32,344 nt of DNA from Comamonadaceae bacterium (GTDB lineage Bacteria > Pseudomonadota > Gammaproteobacteria > Burkholderiales > Burkholderiaceae_C): contig CANGDZ010000043.1 of assembly GCA_947452785.1 (NCBI GenBank), forward strand, positions 1-32,344. Reading direction: 5' to 3'. The stretch's first letter is position 1, and every line of letters starts with the position of its first letter. This document shows positions 1 through 6,802 of this stretch, one piece after another. Below the pieces are notes generated by a model. The model saw only the letters and a list, made by a program, of their open reading frames with translations. It was not told where the DNA came from and did no database searches. A program made the translations under genes and the position numbers.

Positions 1-91
1 CTTTGATGCCCTTCTTGTGCAACCGAATGACTTGCTTGCGCCGCTCGTGCAGTTGCTCAAGTGTTTGGTATCTTGCGTCTTCTTTTTCCAT
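1..91 (-). pseudogene. IS630-like transposase, N-terminal part only (runs off the window)
   Basis: Read on the minus strand, an ATG at position 91 opens a frame of 30 codons that continues past the window edge. It begins MEKEDARYQTLEQLHERRKQ and goes on with VIRLHKKGIK. This charged, helical start resembles the N-terminal helix-turn-helix leader of IS630/Tc1-mariner-type transposases found in Burkholderiales. The DDE catalytic domain would lie outside the window, so whether the gene is intact cannot be judged here; I typed it as a partial gene. Its neighbourhood of low-GC, gene-poor DNA, with another mobile-element relic 2.7 kb away, fits an insertion hotspot. The family call rests on remembered similarity over only 30 residues. 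Confidence 0.5.
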
Positions 92-628
92 GAACTAAAC
101 ATGGGGGCAGTTACCAGGAATTCAAGACTTCAATGGGCCGAATCTATAGTGCTGACACAAATAGGGTATAAAAGAGCTCTAAATCAGCTGCACAGCGTAC
201 ACCTAGAGATCTGACAAGCCGTCTCAGTTACGGACGAAAAAACAATAGCGTATAGGGCTGGGCTAGCGCTGGAAATCTTAAAGTCGCTAACTCCTTGTGA
301 AACTTGCGACAAAGAATTTACCGAATTTCAACTCGTAGAAATGTCTGGTCAACTCGTCCGTCCAAGTTGTGGCGAACCGCGGGCCTTCATGAAACCCTAA
401 AAATCTTGAGCTTGACCATGTTTGAAACAACCCCAATAAATCAACTACTTACACCAACCGACCCCAACAAACATTCGGAATTTGAGCCTCAACAGCTCTC
501 TCTCCTCTGAAAAACGTTGGGACACGACTGTAATCAAATAATTTAATCCGAGCCATAAACCTTGAGAACACATGTTGGCTGCGGTGTTCAATTTATATAT
601 GACAGGGAATACACTTACACAAAATTAT
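92..628. other. Gene-poor AT-richer stretch
   Basis: No convincing coding region is present. Two short plus-strand open frames (17-214 and 304-510) have no recognisable domain, no good ribosome-binding site and unbalanced composition, and the first overlaps the transposase start on the other strand. Base composition is clearly more AT-rich than the housekeeping genes further on, in line with acquired or decaying DNA next to an insertion sequence. I looked for but did not find clean terminal inverted repeats of the insertion sequence within this stretch. Confidence 0.5.
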
Positions 629-656
629 TTGGACGATATGCGAATCGTCATATAAG
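629..656 (+). promoter_or_regulatory. Promoter candidate with a palindrome in the -35/-10 spacer
   Basis: TTGGAC (629-634) and TATAAG (651-656) are separated by 16 bases, which fits a sigma-70 promoter with a weak -35. The spacer is almost filled by an inverted repeat, GACGAT (632-637) and ATCGTC (644-649), around a 6-base centre. A repressor bound there would occlude RNA polymerase. The first gene downstream starts at 717. The promoter call is inference from spacing and motif quality. Confidence 0.42.
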
Positions 657-716
657 TGGCACACAATGAACTTGCATGCATCGTTTTGACGTGTGCGACC
701 GAAAAAAGGAACTTCC

Positions 717-1028
717 ATGAGCCAAGTGATTTCACAAACAGTCTTCAAACCCAACCCTGGTGCTGATATGTCAAAGTTAATGGCGTTGGTTGCCGAGAGC
801 GCTGCGATTTGGCGTAAGCACGGTGCCGAAGTCGCAGTTTGGACAGTTTCCTCCGGTGAAATTGGAAACATGATTTTTTCTGCACGTTACGAGAGCTATG
901 AAGCGTACGGCAAATGTACTGATGCCGTGGTCGCCGATCCAGCCTATCAGTCGTGGACAGCTAAAGGCGTCGCAAGTGGCCTCAGCACTTGGGTTCGAAG
1001 TGGCCTTGCTCGTCAAATTGCCATCTGA
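717..1028 (+). CDS. Small hypothetical protein (103 aa), possible alpha/beta-barrel fold
   Basis: I chose the ATG at 717 because a purine-rich AAGGA lies about six bases upstream; the frame is open upstream to 693, but those codons have no ribosome-binding site. The protein begins MSQVISQTVFKPNPGADMSK, has no signal peptide or membrane segment, and alternates amphipathic strand and helix: a strand near residues 4-11, a helix at 15-34, and the strand EVAVWTVSSGE near 38-48. That pattern resembles small ferredoxin-like dimeric alpha/beta-barrel proteins, but I do not recognise a named family. The gene is monocistronic, with its own promoter candidate upstream and a terminator candidate directly after its stop. 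Function unknown. Confidence 0.72.
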   Translation: MSQVISQTVFKPNPGADMSKLMALVAESAAIWRKHGAEVAVWTVSSGEIGNMIFSARYESYEAYGKCTDAVVADPAYQSWTAKGVASGLSTWVRSGLARQIAI

Positions 1029-1042
1029 TAGCCGTATCACTT

Positions 1043-1074
1043 AACCCCCTTGCTTTTTCGAAGGCGGGGTTTTC
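1043..1074 (+). terminator. Rho-independent terminator candidate
   Basis: AACCCC (1043-1048) pairs with GGGGTT (1066-1071), with a partial inner CTT/AAG pairing, and the stem is followed by a short T run. It begins 14 bases after the stop of the 103-aa gene. The U tract is short, so efficiency is uncertain. Confidence 0.6.
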
Positions 1075-1218
1075 AAATGAAACGTGCTTGATTCAATTTT
1101 TATTCACACACCCATAGTGTGATCATGCCAACATTACCGTCCTGAGCCTGCTACTTCATGGTTGTTGCCGAGTAGCAAACGAATTAAAAAAAATCGAAAA
1201 ATGAAAGCGTAATTCGTT

Positions 1219-1869
1219 ATGAAATGGCCTGAAATATCGCAAGTTGAAGAGCTTATGCCTTTGCCAGAGGGCTTAACAGCGCAACGACTGCGTCGAAGCG
1301 ACATACCGATGCTTATTAACTTTATTGAGAAGTGGTACCCCGACGTGTCTGTCGGCGGAGCAAGTTGCTACCTGACCCCTGAGTTTTATGAAAGCGATGC
1401 CACGCTGGAGGGGGGAGAAGACAAACCGCTTTTCGTGATGCTAATCTGGAAATCGCAAGATCTGGCAGGGTTCGTTTCGTGGGACTGGGAAGCTGCTCCA
1501 CAGGCCCTTTACGCACGTTTTGGCGTGATAAACCCATCGCATAGATCAGCCGGACTCGGAACTTACGGTATGAAATTCGGAGAAGCATTAGGTCGACTGA
1601 TGGGGGCTGGATTTATATATTCCATGTGCACTTTGAAAACTCCCCACATGCAGGCGGCGTTTGAGCGGTCTGGATACAAATTGCTTGGGTTCGCCCCTGG
1701 CTATGACAAAGAAATCGTAAGCCCTGGAGTAGTCAAGCGTGTGTTTGAGGCCTATTACGCCAAAATTTTGGTCGCAGAGAGCGAACTGCAAGTACCTGAT
1801 CCGGCCAATTTGACGCCAAAAACGATGGCTCTGTTCCAGTCCATGTTTCCAGAATTTGTAACCAAATAA
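1219..1869 (+). CDS. GNAT-family acetyltransferase-like protein (216 aa)
   Basis: The central part carries a GNAT-type acetyl-CoA pyrophosphate-binding signature, with the strand LYARFGVINP followed by HRSAGLGT (about residues 108-115), which fits the family's R/Q-x-x-G-x-G/A loop. Further on, AAFERSGYKLLGF matches the usual helix-strand end of the fold, where a side-chain change is often seen. The N-terminal third starts with a short PLPEGLTAQRLRRSDIP leader typical of GNAT proteins. The substrate cannot be told from sequence. The gene lies 32 bases ahead of a second GNAT gene on the same strand, so the two are probably co-transcribed. The start codon has only a weak ribosome-binding site. 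Confidence 0.75.
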   Translation: MKWPEISQVEELMPLPEGLTAQRLRRSDIPMLINFIEKWYPDVSVGGASCYLTPEFYESDATLEGGEDKPLFVMLIWKSQDLAGFVSWDWEAAPQALYARFGVINPSHRSAGLGTYGMKFGEALGRLMGAGFIYSMCTLKTPHMQAAFERSGYKLLGFAPGYDKEIVSPGVVKRVFEAYYAKILVAESELQVPDPANLTPKTMALFQSMFPEFVTK

Positions 1870-1901
1870 TAGGGCTTGAAAATTAAGGAAAGCTTTTGTT
1901 T

Positions 1902-2483
1902 ATGGCAATCTCGATTCGTACCGCAACCGATGCTCAATCAGAGCTCGTACTCGCAACAACAGTCCTCGCTTTCTGCACTGACCCCTTTGTACGATGGGCA
2001 GCAACCGACCCGCATCAATACTTAACGCGCTATCCGAGTCTGTTCAAGGCGTTCATCAGTAAGGCATTGAAAAATAACACAGCCTACTATGCAGAAGGAT
2101 TTTCAGGTGTGGCAGTTTGGATTCCACCGGAAGCGAGCATTGATGAAGAAGAAATAGCCTTGGCAATACAAAATCTAGGTGAATCGCCACTTCAAAATAT
2201 GGCTGAAAATTTATTCGAGCAAGTCAGTAAATTTCACCCGAATCAACCGTATTGGTACTTGCCTTTAATGGGTGTTGAGCCAAGTCACCAACGCAAAGGC
2301 GTGGGGTCGGCCTTGCTTAAGCACGGTTTGATGGCGTGTGACCGTGATCAGAAGCTTGCCTACCTTGAGGCGTCAAGTGAGCAGAATCTTGCGCTCTACG
2401 AGCGATATGGATTTGAAGTTGTCGGCACTATTCAGGCGGGCAGTTCGCCATCGATTTTTCCAATGGTGCGCGAACCAAGGTAA
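1902..2483 (+). CDS. GNAT-family N-acetyltransferase (193 aa)
   Basis: A clear GNAT enzyme. The strand YWYLPLMGVEP leads into SHQRKGVGSALL, giving the Q-R-K-G-V-G acetyl-CoA loop at residues 130-135. Then LAYLEASSEQNLALYERYGFEVVGTI gives the C-terminal beta-helix-beta unit. The layout resembles the many small GNATs annotated as acting on small molecules or peptides; the substrate is unknown. I place the start at ATG 1902, with AAGGAA at 1885-1890; an in-frame TTG two codons upstream is an alternative. It follows the previous GNAT gene by 32 bases on the same strand. The two proteins are not obvious copies of each other, so this is not a simple tandem duplication. Confidence 0.85.
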   Translation: MAISIRTATDAQSELVLATTVLAFCTDPFVRWAATDPHQYLTRYPSLFKAFISKALKNNTAYYAEGFSGVAVWIPPEASIDEEEIALAIQNLGESPLQNMAENLFEQVSKFHPNQPYWYLPLMGVEPSHQRKGVGSALLKHGLMACDRDQKLAYLEASSEQNLALYERYGFEVVGTIQAGSSPSIFPMVREPR

Positions 2484-2702
2484 AGGGTTGTCAGAGCAAC
2501 TAATTTAAGTGAAATTGGTTGGCCGCTTTTAAGATTTAGCAGGGCCTGTAGCCTACTCACCGAAAGTCCCCTTCGGGTCCTCAAGCACGGGTTGAAGGAA
2601 CAACCGCATCGTCCGCGAAAAATCCATCACTGCCCCGACAGGTTCAACGGCCGCAATGGGTCGGCTGCTACCGGTTACTGACCGCGGTCGGATAGCAGCT
2701 TT
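2484..2702. other. Intergenic region with short palindromes, left of the recombinase-element remnant
   Basis: No gene is visible. There is a short hairpin (CCGAA at 2560-2564 with TTCGG at 2572-2576) and a perfect 10-base palindrome GACCGCGGTC at 2680-2689. The sequence up to the element's left repeat shares no direct flanking duplication that I can see with the DNA right of position 3203. Confidence 0.4.
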
Positions 2703-2738
2703 CAGCCTCTATGCTTAGGTAACAACTATGCGCAGATG
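2703..2738 (+). repeat. Left 36-bp terminal inverted repeat (outer recombinase site)
   Basis: Begins CAGCCTCTATGCTTAGG and ends with the core AACTATGCGCAGAT (2724-2737). It matches the reverse complement of 3168-3203 at 34 of 36 positions. Similarity stops abruptly at both outer boundaries, so these are good estimates of the element ends. Confidence 0.85.
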
Positions 2739-2792
2739 TTGGTTTGTGAATGACACTGGCCGCTCTGTCGGTGAGACTTCGGGGCCAGCGAA

Positions 2793-2806
2793 ATCTGCAC
2801 ATAGTT
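2793..2806 (-). repeat. Left inner recombinase-site core
   Basis: ATCTGCACATAGTT is the inverse of the outer core at 2724-2737, differing at one position. It sits 7 bases beyond the stop codon of the recombinase remnant, so the left end has an outer and an inner site facing each other over about 55 bases. Confidence 0.65.
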
Positions 2807-2813
2807 TCAGTGT

Positions 2814-3083
2814 CTAAAGGAATTGCATAAGCGAGTCTGGAGCTTTGTATCGGCTCATCTTGGTATTGGGCTCCTCTAGCCTCGCAAAGGCCCGCTCTTT
2901 CGTCGCAAGGTCAGCCTCGACGTAGCGGTGGGTGGTTGTCAATTTTTCGTGACCCAGCCAGAGAGTGATCGTGTTGAATGGAACGCCTGACTGCAGCATT
3001 TGCATTGCGCAGGTGTGCCTCAGGGTATGGGGGGAGATGCGTTTCCCATAGTGATCTCCTGAAGTGGGATCACCAGTGAAACT
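2814..3083 (-). pseudogene. Tyrosine recombinase, C-terminal fragment (possibly third recombinase of a RIT element)
   Basis: The open frame runs from a TAG at 3084-3086 to the stop at 2814-2816 and reads through the catalytic core of the tyrosine recombinase family. It has HTLRHTCAMQML (box II His-x-x-Arg-His), then LWLGHEKLTTTHRYVEADL, with the late histidine/tryptophan region and the nucleophilic tyrosine in THRYVEADL. The end, RYKAPDSLMQFL, is like that of recombinases encoded in tandem trios. About two thirds of the protein, including the N-terminal core-binding domain and the first catalytic arginine, is missing. No start codon with a ribosome-binding site is left; the ATG at 3005 lies inside box II. 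It is therefore not expected to be active. Confidence 0.8.
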
Positions 3084-3092
3084 CTAGGGAAT

Positions 3093-3106
3093 AACTATGT
3101 CCAGAT
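3093..3106 (+). repeat. Right inner recombinase-site core
   Basis: AACTATGTCCAGAT differs from the inverse of the left inner core (2793-2806) at one of 14 positions. It faces the right terminal repeat over about 62 bases, mirroring the arrangement at the left end. A GTGATC/GATCAC hairpin (3051-3056, 3068-3073) lies just inside it, near the presumed deletion junction. Confidence 0.62.
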
Positions 3107-3167
3107 ATTCAGTTGGCCACCCAGCCGTGACCCGCATCCTGCGGGCCTGAGAGCATCACAGGAAAAC

Positions 3168-3203
3168 CATCTGCGCATAGTTGTCACCTGAGCATAGAGG
3201 CTG
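3168..3203 (-). repeat. Right 36-bp terminal inverted repeat (outer recombinase site)
   Basis: Reverse complement of the left terminal repeat with two mismatches. The core ATCTGCGCATAGTT is at 3169-3182, a perfect inverse of the left outer core. Confidence 0.85.
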
Positions 3204-3495
3204 GTTACTGTCATACACGGCTGGTTGACTGGCCGGAAGCATCCGACCCATAGCGGACGTTGGACTTATCAGTGCAGTGATGGGTTTGTCGCGATAGCCG
3301 ACGTTTCCGCCAAGCTAAAAAATCTTAAAGATTGCTCAACTCAACACCAGTCATCTAGGCGTTTGTCTACTGCCTTAGGGGAATGCCAATGTTCACAGTT
3401 TTAAATGTCGCATCCATAAGTGACTTCGGCGCGACACCATCGAGGTATTTGCAATGAGTCGGACCTGATTGAGTTTTTGGCTACCAGCAAAGTCA
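3204..3495. other. Non-coding DNA between the recombinase element and the toxin-antitoxin genes
   Basis: I see no open frame with protein-like composition. A 13-base palindrome AATCTT-A-AAGATT at 3321-3333 has an A run on its left, so read on the minus strand it could act as a weak terminator. GC content is lower than in the housekeeping genes to the right. Confidence 0.4.
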
Positions 3496-3527
3496 AAAGA
3501 ACAGGTTCTTTGTTTTTGGCGTATAAA
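3496..3527 (+). promoter_or_regulatory. Promoter and palindromic operator candidate of the toxin-antitoxin operon
   Basis: AAAGAAC (3496-3502) and GTTCTTT (3505-3511) form a perfect 16-base palindrome with a 2-base centre. A good -10 hexamer TATAAA (3522-3527) follows, so the palindrome covers the expected -35 region. Ribbon-helix-helix antitoxins usually repress their own operon by binding such palindromes; that this one does so is inference. The antitoxin ATG is 40 bases further on. Confidence 0.5.
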
Positions 3528-3566
3528 CACTTACACACCTACACACCCAAACACTAGAGAGAGATT

Positions 3567-3806
3567 ATGGACACAGTTCGCTGGAACATCGCCGTGTCGC
3601 CTGACACGGACCAATCCGTTCGCATGTTCATTGCCGCACAGGGCGGTGGCCGTAAGGGCGACTTGTCACGCTTCATTGAGGAGGCCGTGCGCTCATACCT
3701 TCTTGAAAAGGCAGTTGAGCAAGCCAAGTCTGCCTCGAGTAGCATGGGCGCGTCCGAATTGAGCGACCTTATTGACGAGGCGGTGCAACGGGCGCGTAAG
3801 CACTAA
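3567..3806 (+). CDS. Ribbon-helix-helix antitoxin (79 aa)
   Basis: The protein opens with the strand VRWNIAVSP (residues 4-12), then the helix DQSVRMFIAAQ, a glycine-rich turn (GGGRKG) and a second helix DLSRFIEEAVRSYLLEKAV. This is the ribbon-helix-helix DNA-binding pattern of CopG/MetJ-like antitoxins. The acidic and helical C-terminus (residues 50-79) would be the part that wraps the toxin. The start is supported by a GAGAGAG sequence just upstream. The TAA stop overlaps the ATG of the PIN toxin by one base, which couples translation of the two genes, as is common in type II toxin-antitoxin operons. Size and order (antitoxin first) also fit. Confidence 0.85.
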   Translation: MDTVRWNIAVSPDTDQSVRMFIAAQGGGRKGDLSRFIEEAVRSYLLEKAVEQAKSASSSMGASELSDLIDEAVQRARKH

Positions 3807-4225
3807 TGCGGGTCATTTTGGACACCAATATGCTGCTTGGTGCACTGATCTCGCCTTACGGTCCACCCGACATCATTTATCGCGCTTGGCGAGCGGCCAG
3901 ATTCGAGCTAGTTACCTCAGTCGCTCAGCTTGAAGAAATGCGACGAGTGAGCCGGTACCCAAAACTCAAGACTATCCTGCCAGCCCACCGTGTCGGCACC
4001 ATGGTCAACAACATGCAACGCGCCATTGTTCTGGACAATTTGCCACAGCCCCCTAATGGCATGGACCTGAACGATCCGAACGATGTTTTTCTGCTTTCAA
4101 TGGCATTGGCTAGCGAGGCTGACTACTTGGTTACCGGAGACCGTCGCGCCGGACTTCTTCAACTGGGTAGCGCTGGGCGTACTCGCATCGTTTCCCCAGC
4201 CACATTCTGCGTCGAGGTCCTTTGA
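3806..4225 (+). CDS. PIN-domain toxin of a type II toxin-antitoxin system (139 aa)
   Basis: A PIN-fold ribonuclease of the 'putative toxin-antitoxin component, PIN family' group (VapC-like). The four acidic positions expected to bind Mg2+ are present: D6 in VILDTN, E43/E44 in SVAQLEEM, D93 in LNDPNDVFLL, and D112 in YLVTGDR. The known role of such toxins is site-specific cleavage of RNA, often tRNA or rRNA, held in check by the antitoxin; the target here is unknown. The gene overlaps its antitoxin by one base. Length is normal for the family and no damaging change is visible, so the pair is likely functional and may help retain this accessory region. Confidence 0.88.
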   Translation: MRVILDTNMLLGALISPYGPPDIIYRAWRAARFELVTSVAQLEEMRRVSRYPKLKTILPAHRVGTMVNNMQRAIVLDNLPQPPNGMDLNDPNDVFLLSMALASEADYLVTGDRRAGLLQLGSAGRTRIVSPATFCVEVL

Positions 4226-4353
4226 GGACTTCTTCGAAGACTTTCTGTGTTGGTCACCAGGGGCCGCCGTACATAAGTATTGACCTATGACTGCTTCTCA
4301 ATATTCACTGGGCATGGTTCCATTTCGGCTAAAGACCGCTTAGGGCCTGAAGC

Positions 4354-4446
4354 ACGGTTTGGTGCCAAAACCGCATTGTCCTTTGGCCGACTGCAGTCCG
4401 TCAAAACGTCTGATCCGGTGATCAGCAAACGCGAGACAACTGTCTC
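4354..4446 (-). other. Three hairpins beyond the hemY stop
   Basis: Between the PIN toxin and hemY there is no gene but three inverted repeats: CGGTTTGG/CCAAAACCG (4354-4372, one bulge), TGATC/GATCA (4411-4424) and GAGACA/TGTCTC (4433-4446). They lie downstream of hemY, where termination of the hem operon is expected. None is followed by a T run in the minus direction, so they are not classical intrinsic terminators; they could protect the 3' end or assist Rho-dependent stopping. Confidence 0.4.
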
Positions 4447-4484
4447 AGAAACGACCAAATCGAACCACTGCAAAGCTCTCGCAT

Positions 4485-5771
4485 TCAAGCCGTTGCGGCA
4501 CGCTTCCAAGCCGCAGCGGCTGCGCCAGCGTCGTCGCGCTGCTCGGCCAATTGCGCCAAGGCCGTCCAGGCTTGGCGTCGCAAACCAACATCGTCCAGGA
4601 GCTTGGCCGCCTGGCTGAGCAAGGCCTGCGCCTTGCCCCAGAGTTGACGCTTCATGCACGTCATGCCGGCCAAATACAGTAGCGCAGCGTCTTGCGGCTG
4701 GGCCAGTTGGGCCGATTCAATGCGTGCCAACCATTCCCGCTCGCCAGGCGCCTCGGCGTGACCCAGACTTTGATCGAGTACGCGAACCAATTGCACTTTT
4801 TGCGTCGAAGACAGGGACGTAGGCGACTTCAAAAACCGGTCCCAAATCGGCAACAGCCAAGACCGTGCCACCGAGGCTTCGCCCTTCAAAGCAAACCAGC
4901 GTTGAGCGGCTTTCACCGCCAACTCGGGCGTTAAGCGTTGGGCCGAACCCAGACTTTGCCAAACGCGCAGCAACTGATCTGTTTCGTGGGTATGCGCCAA
5001 TAAGTCCAGCACCAAGCCACGCACAATGCTGTCAGCCGCAGCAGGTGAAAACGCACGGTGTTTGGCCAGCAGCAAGGCCGTGTCCAGCGCCTGCGCAGGC
5101 TGATCGGCCAAGCGGGAGGCTTTCAATCGCAAGCGCATAGCCACCGTACGGCGGGACACGCCCTGCGGCAACTGATCTAGCCACTGCAAGCTGGCCTGCG
5201 CATCCCGATCGTCCAGCGACCAACGCGCTGCGCGCAGCAAACCGCCTTCTTTGAGAATTTGACGCACCGTGGTCGAACCCCCGTCGGCCTCTTGCAAAGC
5301 CCTCTGCAAATGGGCTTGGCGGGTGGCCTTGTCTTGCAAAGCATGCGCCGCTTCAGCAACCATCACATGGGCCAAGGCTTTCAACGAGGGAGCATGGGCC
5401 AAAGCACCGCCCGTCAGAGCCAAGGCCTGTTCGCGCTCGATCACCAACTCCGCCGCTTTGCGCGCGCGCAAAAACCGCCCCGCCATGAAGTTCGCACTGG
5501 CGTCCAGCAAAGCGCCATAAGCGGCGCGTTCTTTTTGCAGCAAGCGCCAGCGTTTGGCTTGTTGGGGCAAGGCCACCATGGCCGACAAGGCACGCTGTGC
5601 GAAATGCGTCACCACCAGCACCAAGACCAACACCAAGAGCACCAGATTCAAAGACAAGTCCACTCGGTACGGCGGCCAGAACACCGTCACGGTGCCCACA
5701 TTGCTGCCGGCCAGCAAGGCACCGGCCACCGCAATGGCAAACAGACTGATCAACCACAAAGCGATGCGCAT
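4485..5771 (-). CDS. hemY: HemY-like inner-membrane TPR protein
   Basis: HemY of proteobacteria is an inner-membrane protein with tetratricopeptide repeats, encoded at the end of the hemCDXY operon. Its exact role in late tetrapyrrole synthesis is unsettled, and it is not the protoporphyrinogen oxidase also called HemY in Gram-positives. Seen here: two membrane segments at about residues 3-22 and 41-56, typical of the family, a short WPPYRVDLS loop between them, then a long alanine- and leucine-rich helical region with degenerate TPR units. At 428 aa the length is usual. Five bases separate it from hemX, and GGAAGG eight bases or so before the ATG supports the start. No sign of damage. Confidence 0.88.
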   Translation of the reverse strand: MRIALWLISLFAIAVAGALLAGSNVGTVTVFWPPYRVDLSLNLVLLVLVLVLVVTHFAQRALSAMVALPQQAKRWRLLQKERAAYGALLDASANFMAGRFLRARKAAELVIEREQALALTGGALAHAPSLKALAHVMVAEAAHALQDKATRQAHLQRALQEADGGSTTVRQILKEGGLLRAARWSLDDRDAQASLQWLDQLPQGVSRRTVAMRLRLKASRLADQPAQALDTALLLAKHRAFSPAAADSIVRGLVLDLLAHTHETDQLLRVWQSLGSAQRLTPELAVKAAQRWFALKGEASVARSWLLPIWDRFLKSPTSLSSTQKVQLVRVLDQSLGHAEAPGEREWLARIESAQLAQPQDAALLYLAGMTCMKRQLWGKAQALLSQAAKLLDDVGLRRQAWTALAQLAEQRDDAGAAAAAWKRAATA

Positions 5772-5776
5772 GGGGT

Positions 5777-6802
5777 TTACCTTCCTGCCGCGGCAGTGGC
5801 CAGCGCAGACAAGGTGCTGTCCATACGGGGCATCTCCCCTTTGCGCAATTGGGCTTGTGACTGCTCGATTAATTGCAAAGCCTGTTGCGACTTGCGTGCG
5901 TTCATGTCGACATATTTACGCATCAAAGCGGCGCACGAAGTCAGGTCCGCTTGCAAGGACTCGTTTTGTCGCGCCAACAAACCCATGCGCGCATTGAGCA
6001 GTTTGAGCTTGAGGTTTTCGCGCAAGAAAAAACTTTGGTCGGGCGACAACAAAGCAGCCTCGGGCGCGTCGATGCGGCTGACCCGCAGCAAACCGCGCAC
6101 TTCTTGCCAAAAGCGCAACACGCCTACTTGCCACCAACTGGGGTTCGTTGGCGTGGCTGCGACGGAGTTAACCTGCAGTGCCGCAGCGGCGACCGCCTGG
6201 TTGGCCAAGGGCAACTCGTCAACCAAAGCCACCAACTCATCGAGTTTGATCAGCAAGCCGGGCACATCGGTCACTTGGGCCGACTTGACCTGCTCCAAGT
6301 CTTTTGCAATCGCCCGTTGCACGGCGGTCAGGCGCGGCTGGCCGACTCGCTGCACACGTTGCTGCGCCGACTTGAGCGCGGCCAGCATGGGCTCCATGCT
6401 GCCTGTCAGTTGCGATTGCTGCTGGGCCATACGCAAGGCCGCTTCAATGTCGACCACCAAATTTTCATCGCGCGAGCGCGACAGGCTTTGCATCAACTCG
6501 TCCAGTTGGCCGCGCTGCAAAGCCACCTCGCCCACACGCGACTCCAGCAGCCCCAAACGCGCCGCACTGTCCTTCACGGATTCTTGCGCTTGCTTGGCCC
6601 AGGCTTTGGCTTCCAGGGACTGTTGCCCCGCATCAGCGCTTTGGCGTGCCAGCTGGCTTTGAATGCGCGAGAGCTTTTCCCACAGCATCGCGCTGCCCAC
6701 CAAAGCCAGCACCGCCAACAGGGTGGGCACGGCGACCGACCATCGCCATGGCGAAGCCTTAGGGACGGGGTGCTGCTGAGTTGCGGGGTGTTCTGAATTC
6801 AT
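5777..6802 (-). CDS. hemX: HemX, membrane-anchored uroporphyrinogen operon protein
   Basis: The cytoplasmic N-terminus is short and proline-rich. One membrane anchor lies at about residues 21-41 (WSVAVPTLLAVLALVGSAML), followed by a coiled-coil of some 70 residues rich in Gln, Ala and Glu. Then comes the conserved HemX domain, with DIEAALRMAQQQSQL and, near the end, FFLRENLKLKLLNARMGLLARQ. This is the single-pass protein of hemCDXY operons, often labelled uroporphyrinogen-III C-methyltransferase although it lacks the SAM-binding methylase fold; its role is not settled. Its start overlaps the end of hemD by 44 bases and has no good ribosome-binding site, suggesting translational coupling to hemD. 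Confidence 0.88.
   Translation of the reverse strand: MNSEHPATQQHPVPKASPWRWSVAVPTLLAVLALVGSAMLWEKLSRIQSQLARQSADAGQQSLEAKAWAKQAQESVKDSAARLGLLESRVGEVALQRGQLDELMQSLSRSRDENLVVDIEAALRMAQQQSQLTGSMEPMLAALKSAQQRVQRVGQPRLTAVQRAIAKDLEQVKSAQVTDVPGLLIKLDELVALVDELPLANQAVAAAALQVNSVAATPTNPSWWQVGVLRFWQEVRGLLRVSRIDAPEAALLSPDQSFFLRENLKLKLLNARMGLLARQNESLQADLTSCAALMRKYVDMNARKSQQALQLIEQSQAQLRKGEMPRMDSTLSALATAAAGR

Larger units (their letters stand above)
2703..3203. mobile_element. Deleted recombinase-in-trio (RIT)-like element, 501 bp, both ends kept
   Basis: Two 36-base terminal sequences (2703-2738 and 3168-3203) are inverted copies matching at 34 of 36 positions. Between them lies the C-terminal part of a tyrosine recombinase, and next to each terminal repeat sits a second, inner copy of its core (2793-2806 and 3093-3106). 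Thus each end carries two inverted copies of AACTATG-N2-CAGAT. Paired inverted sites at both ends of an element encoding tyrosine recombinases is what I know of RIT elements, which carry three recombinase genes in tandem. Here two genes and most of the third are gone. The RIT label is inference; the repeats and the recombinase motifs are directly visible. Confidence 0.68.

Noticed and set aside
304-510. Plus-strand 68-codon frame in the gene-poor left end
   Set aside because: No ribosome-binding site or recognisable fold; composition resembles translated non-coding DNA.
3529-3553. Possible short tandem repeat or CRISPR-like ACACAC pattern upstream of the antitoxin
   Set aside because: Only a short, imperfect CA-rich run of about 25 bases, with no regular repeat-spacer structure.
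4280-4618. Plus-strand 112-codon frame running into the 3' end of hemY
   Set aside because: More than a third is antisense to hemY, and the rest covers hairpin-rich intergenic DNA; basic low-complexity translation.
5259-6662. Long plus-strand open frame (467 codons) antisense to hemX/hemY
   Set aside because: Its composition is rich in Arg, Cys, Gln and His with no recognisable domain, and it lies opposite two well-recognised genes. GC-rich codon bias commonly leaves such frames open.
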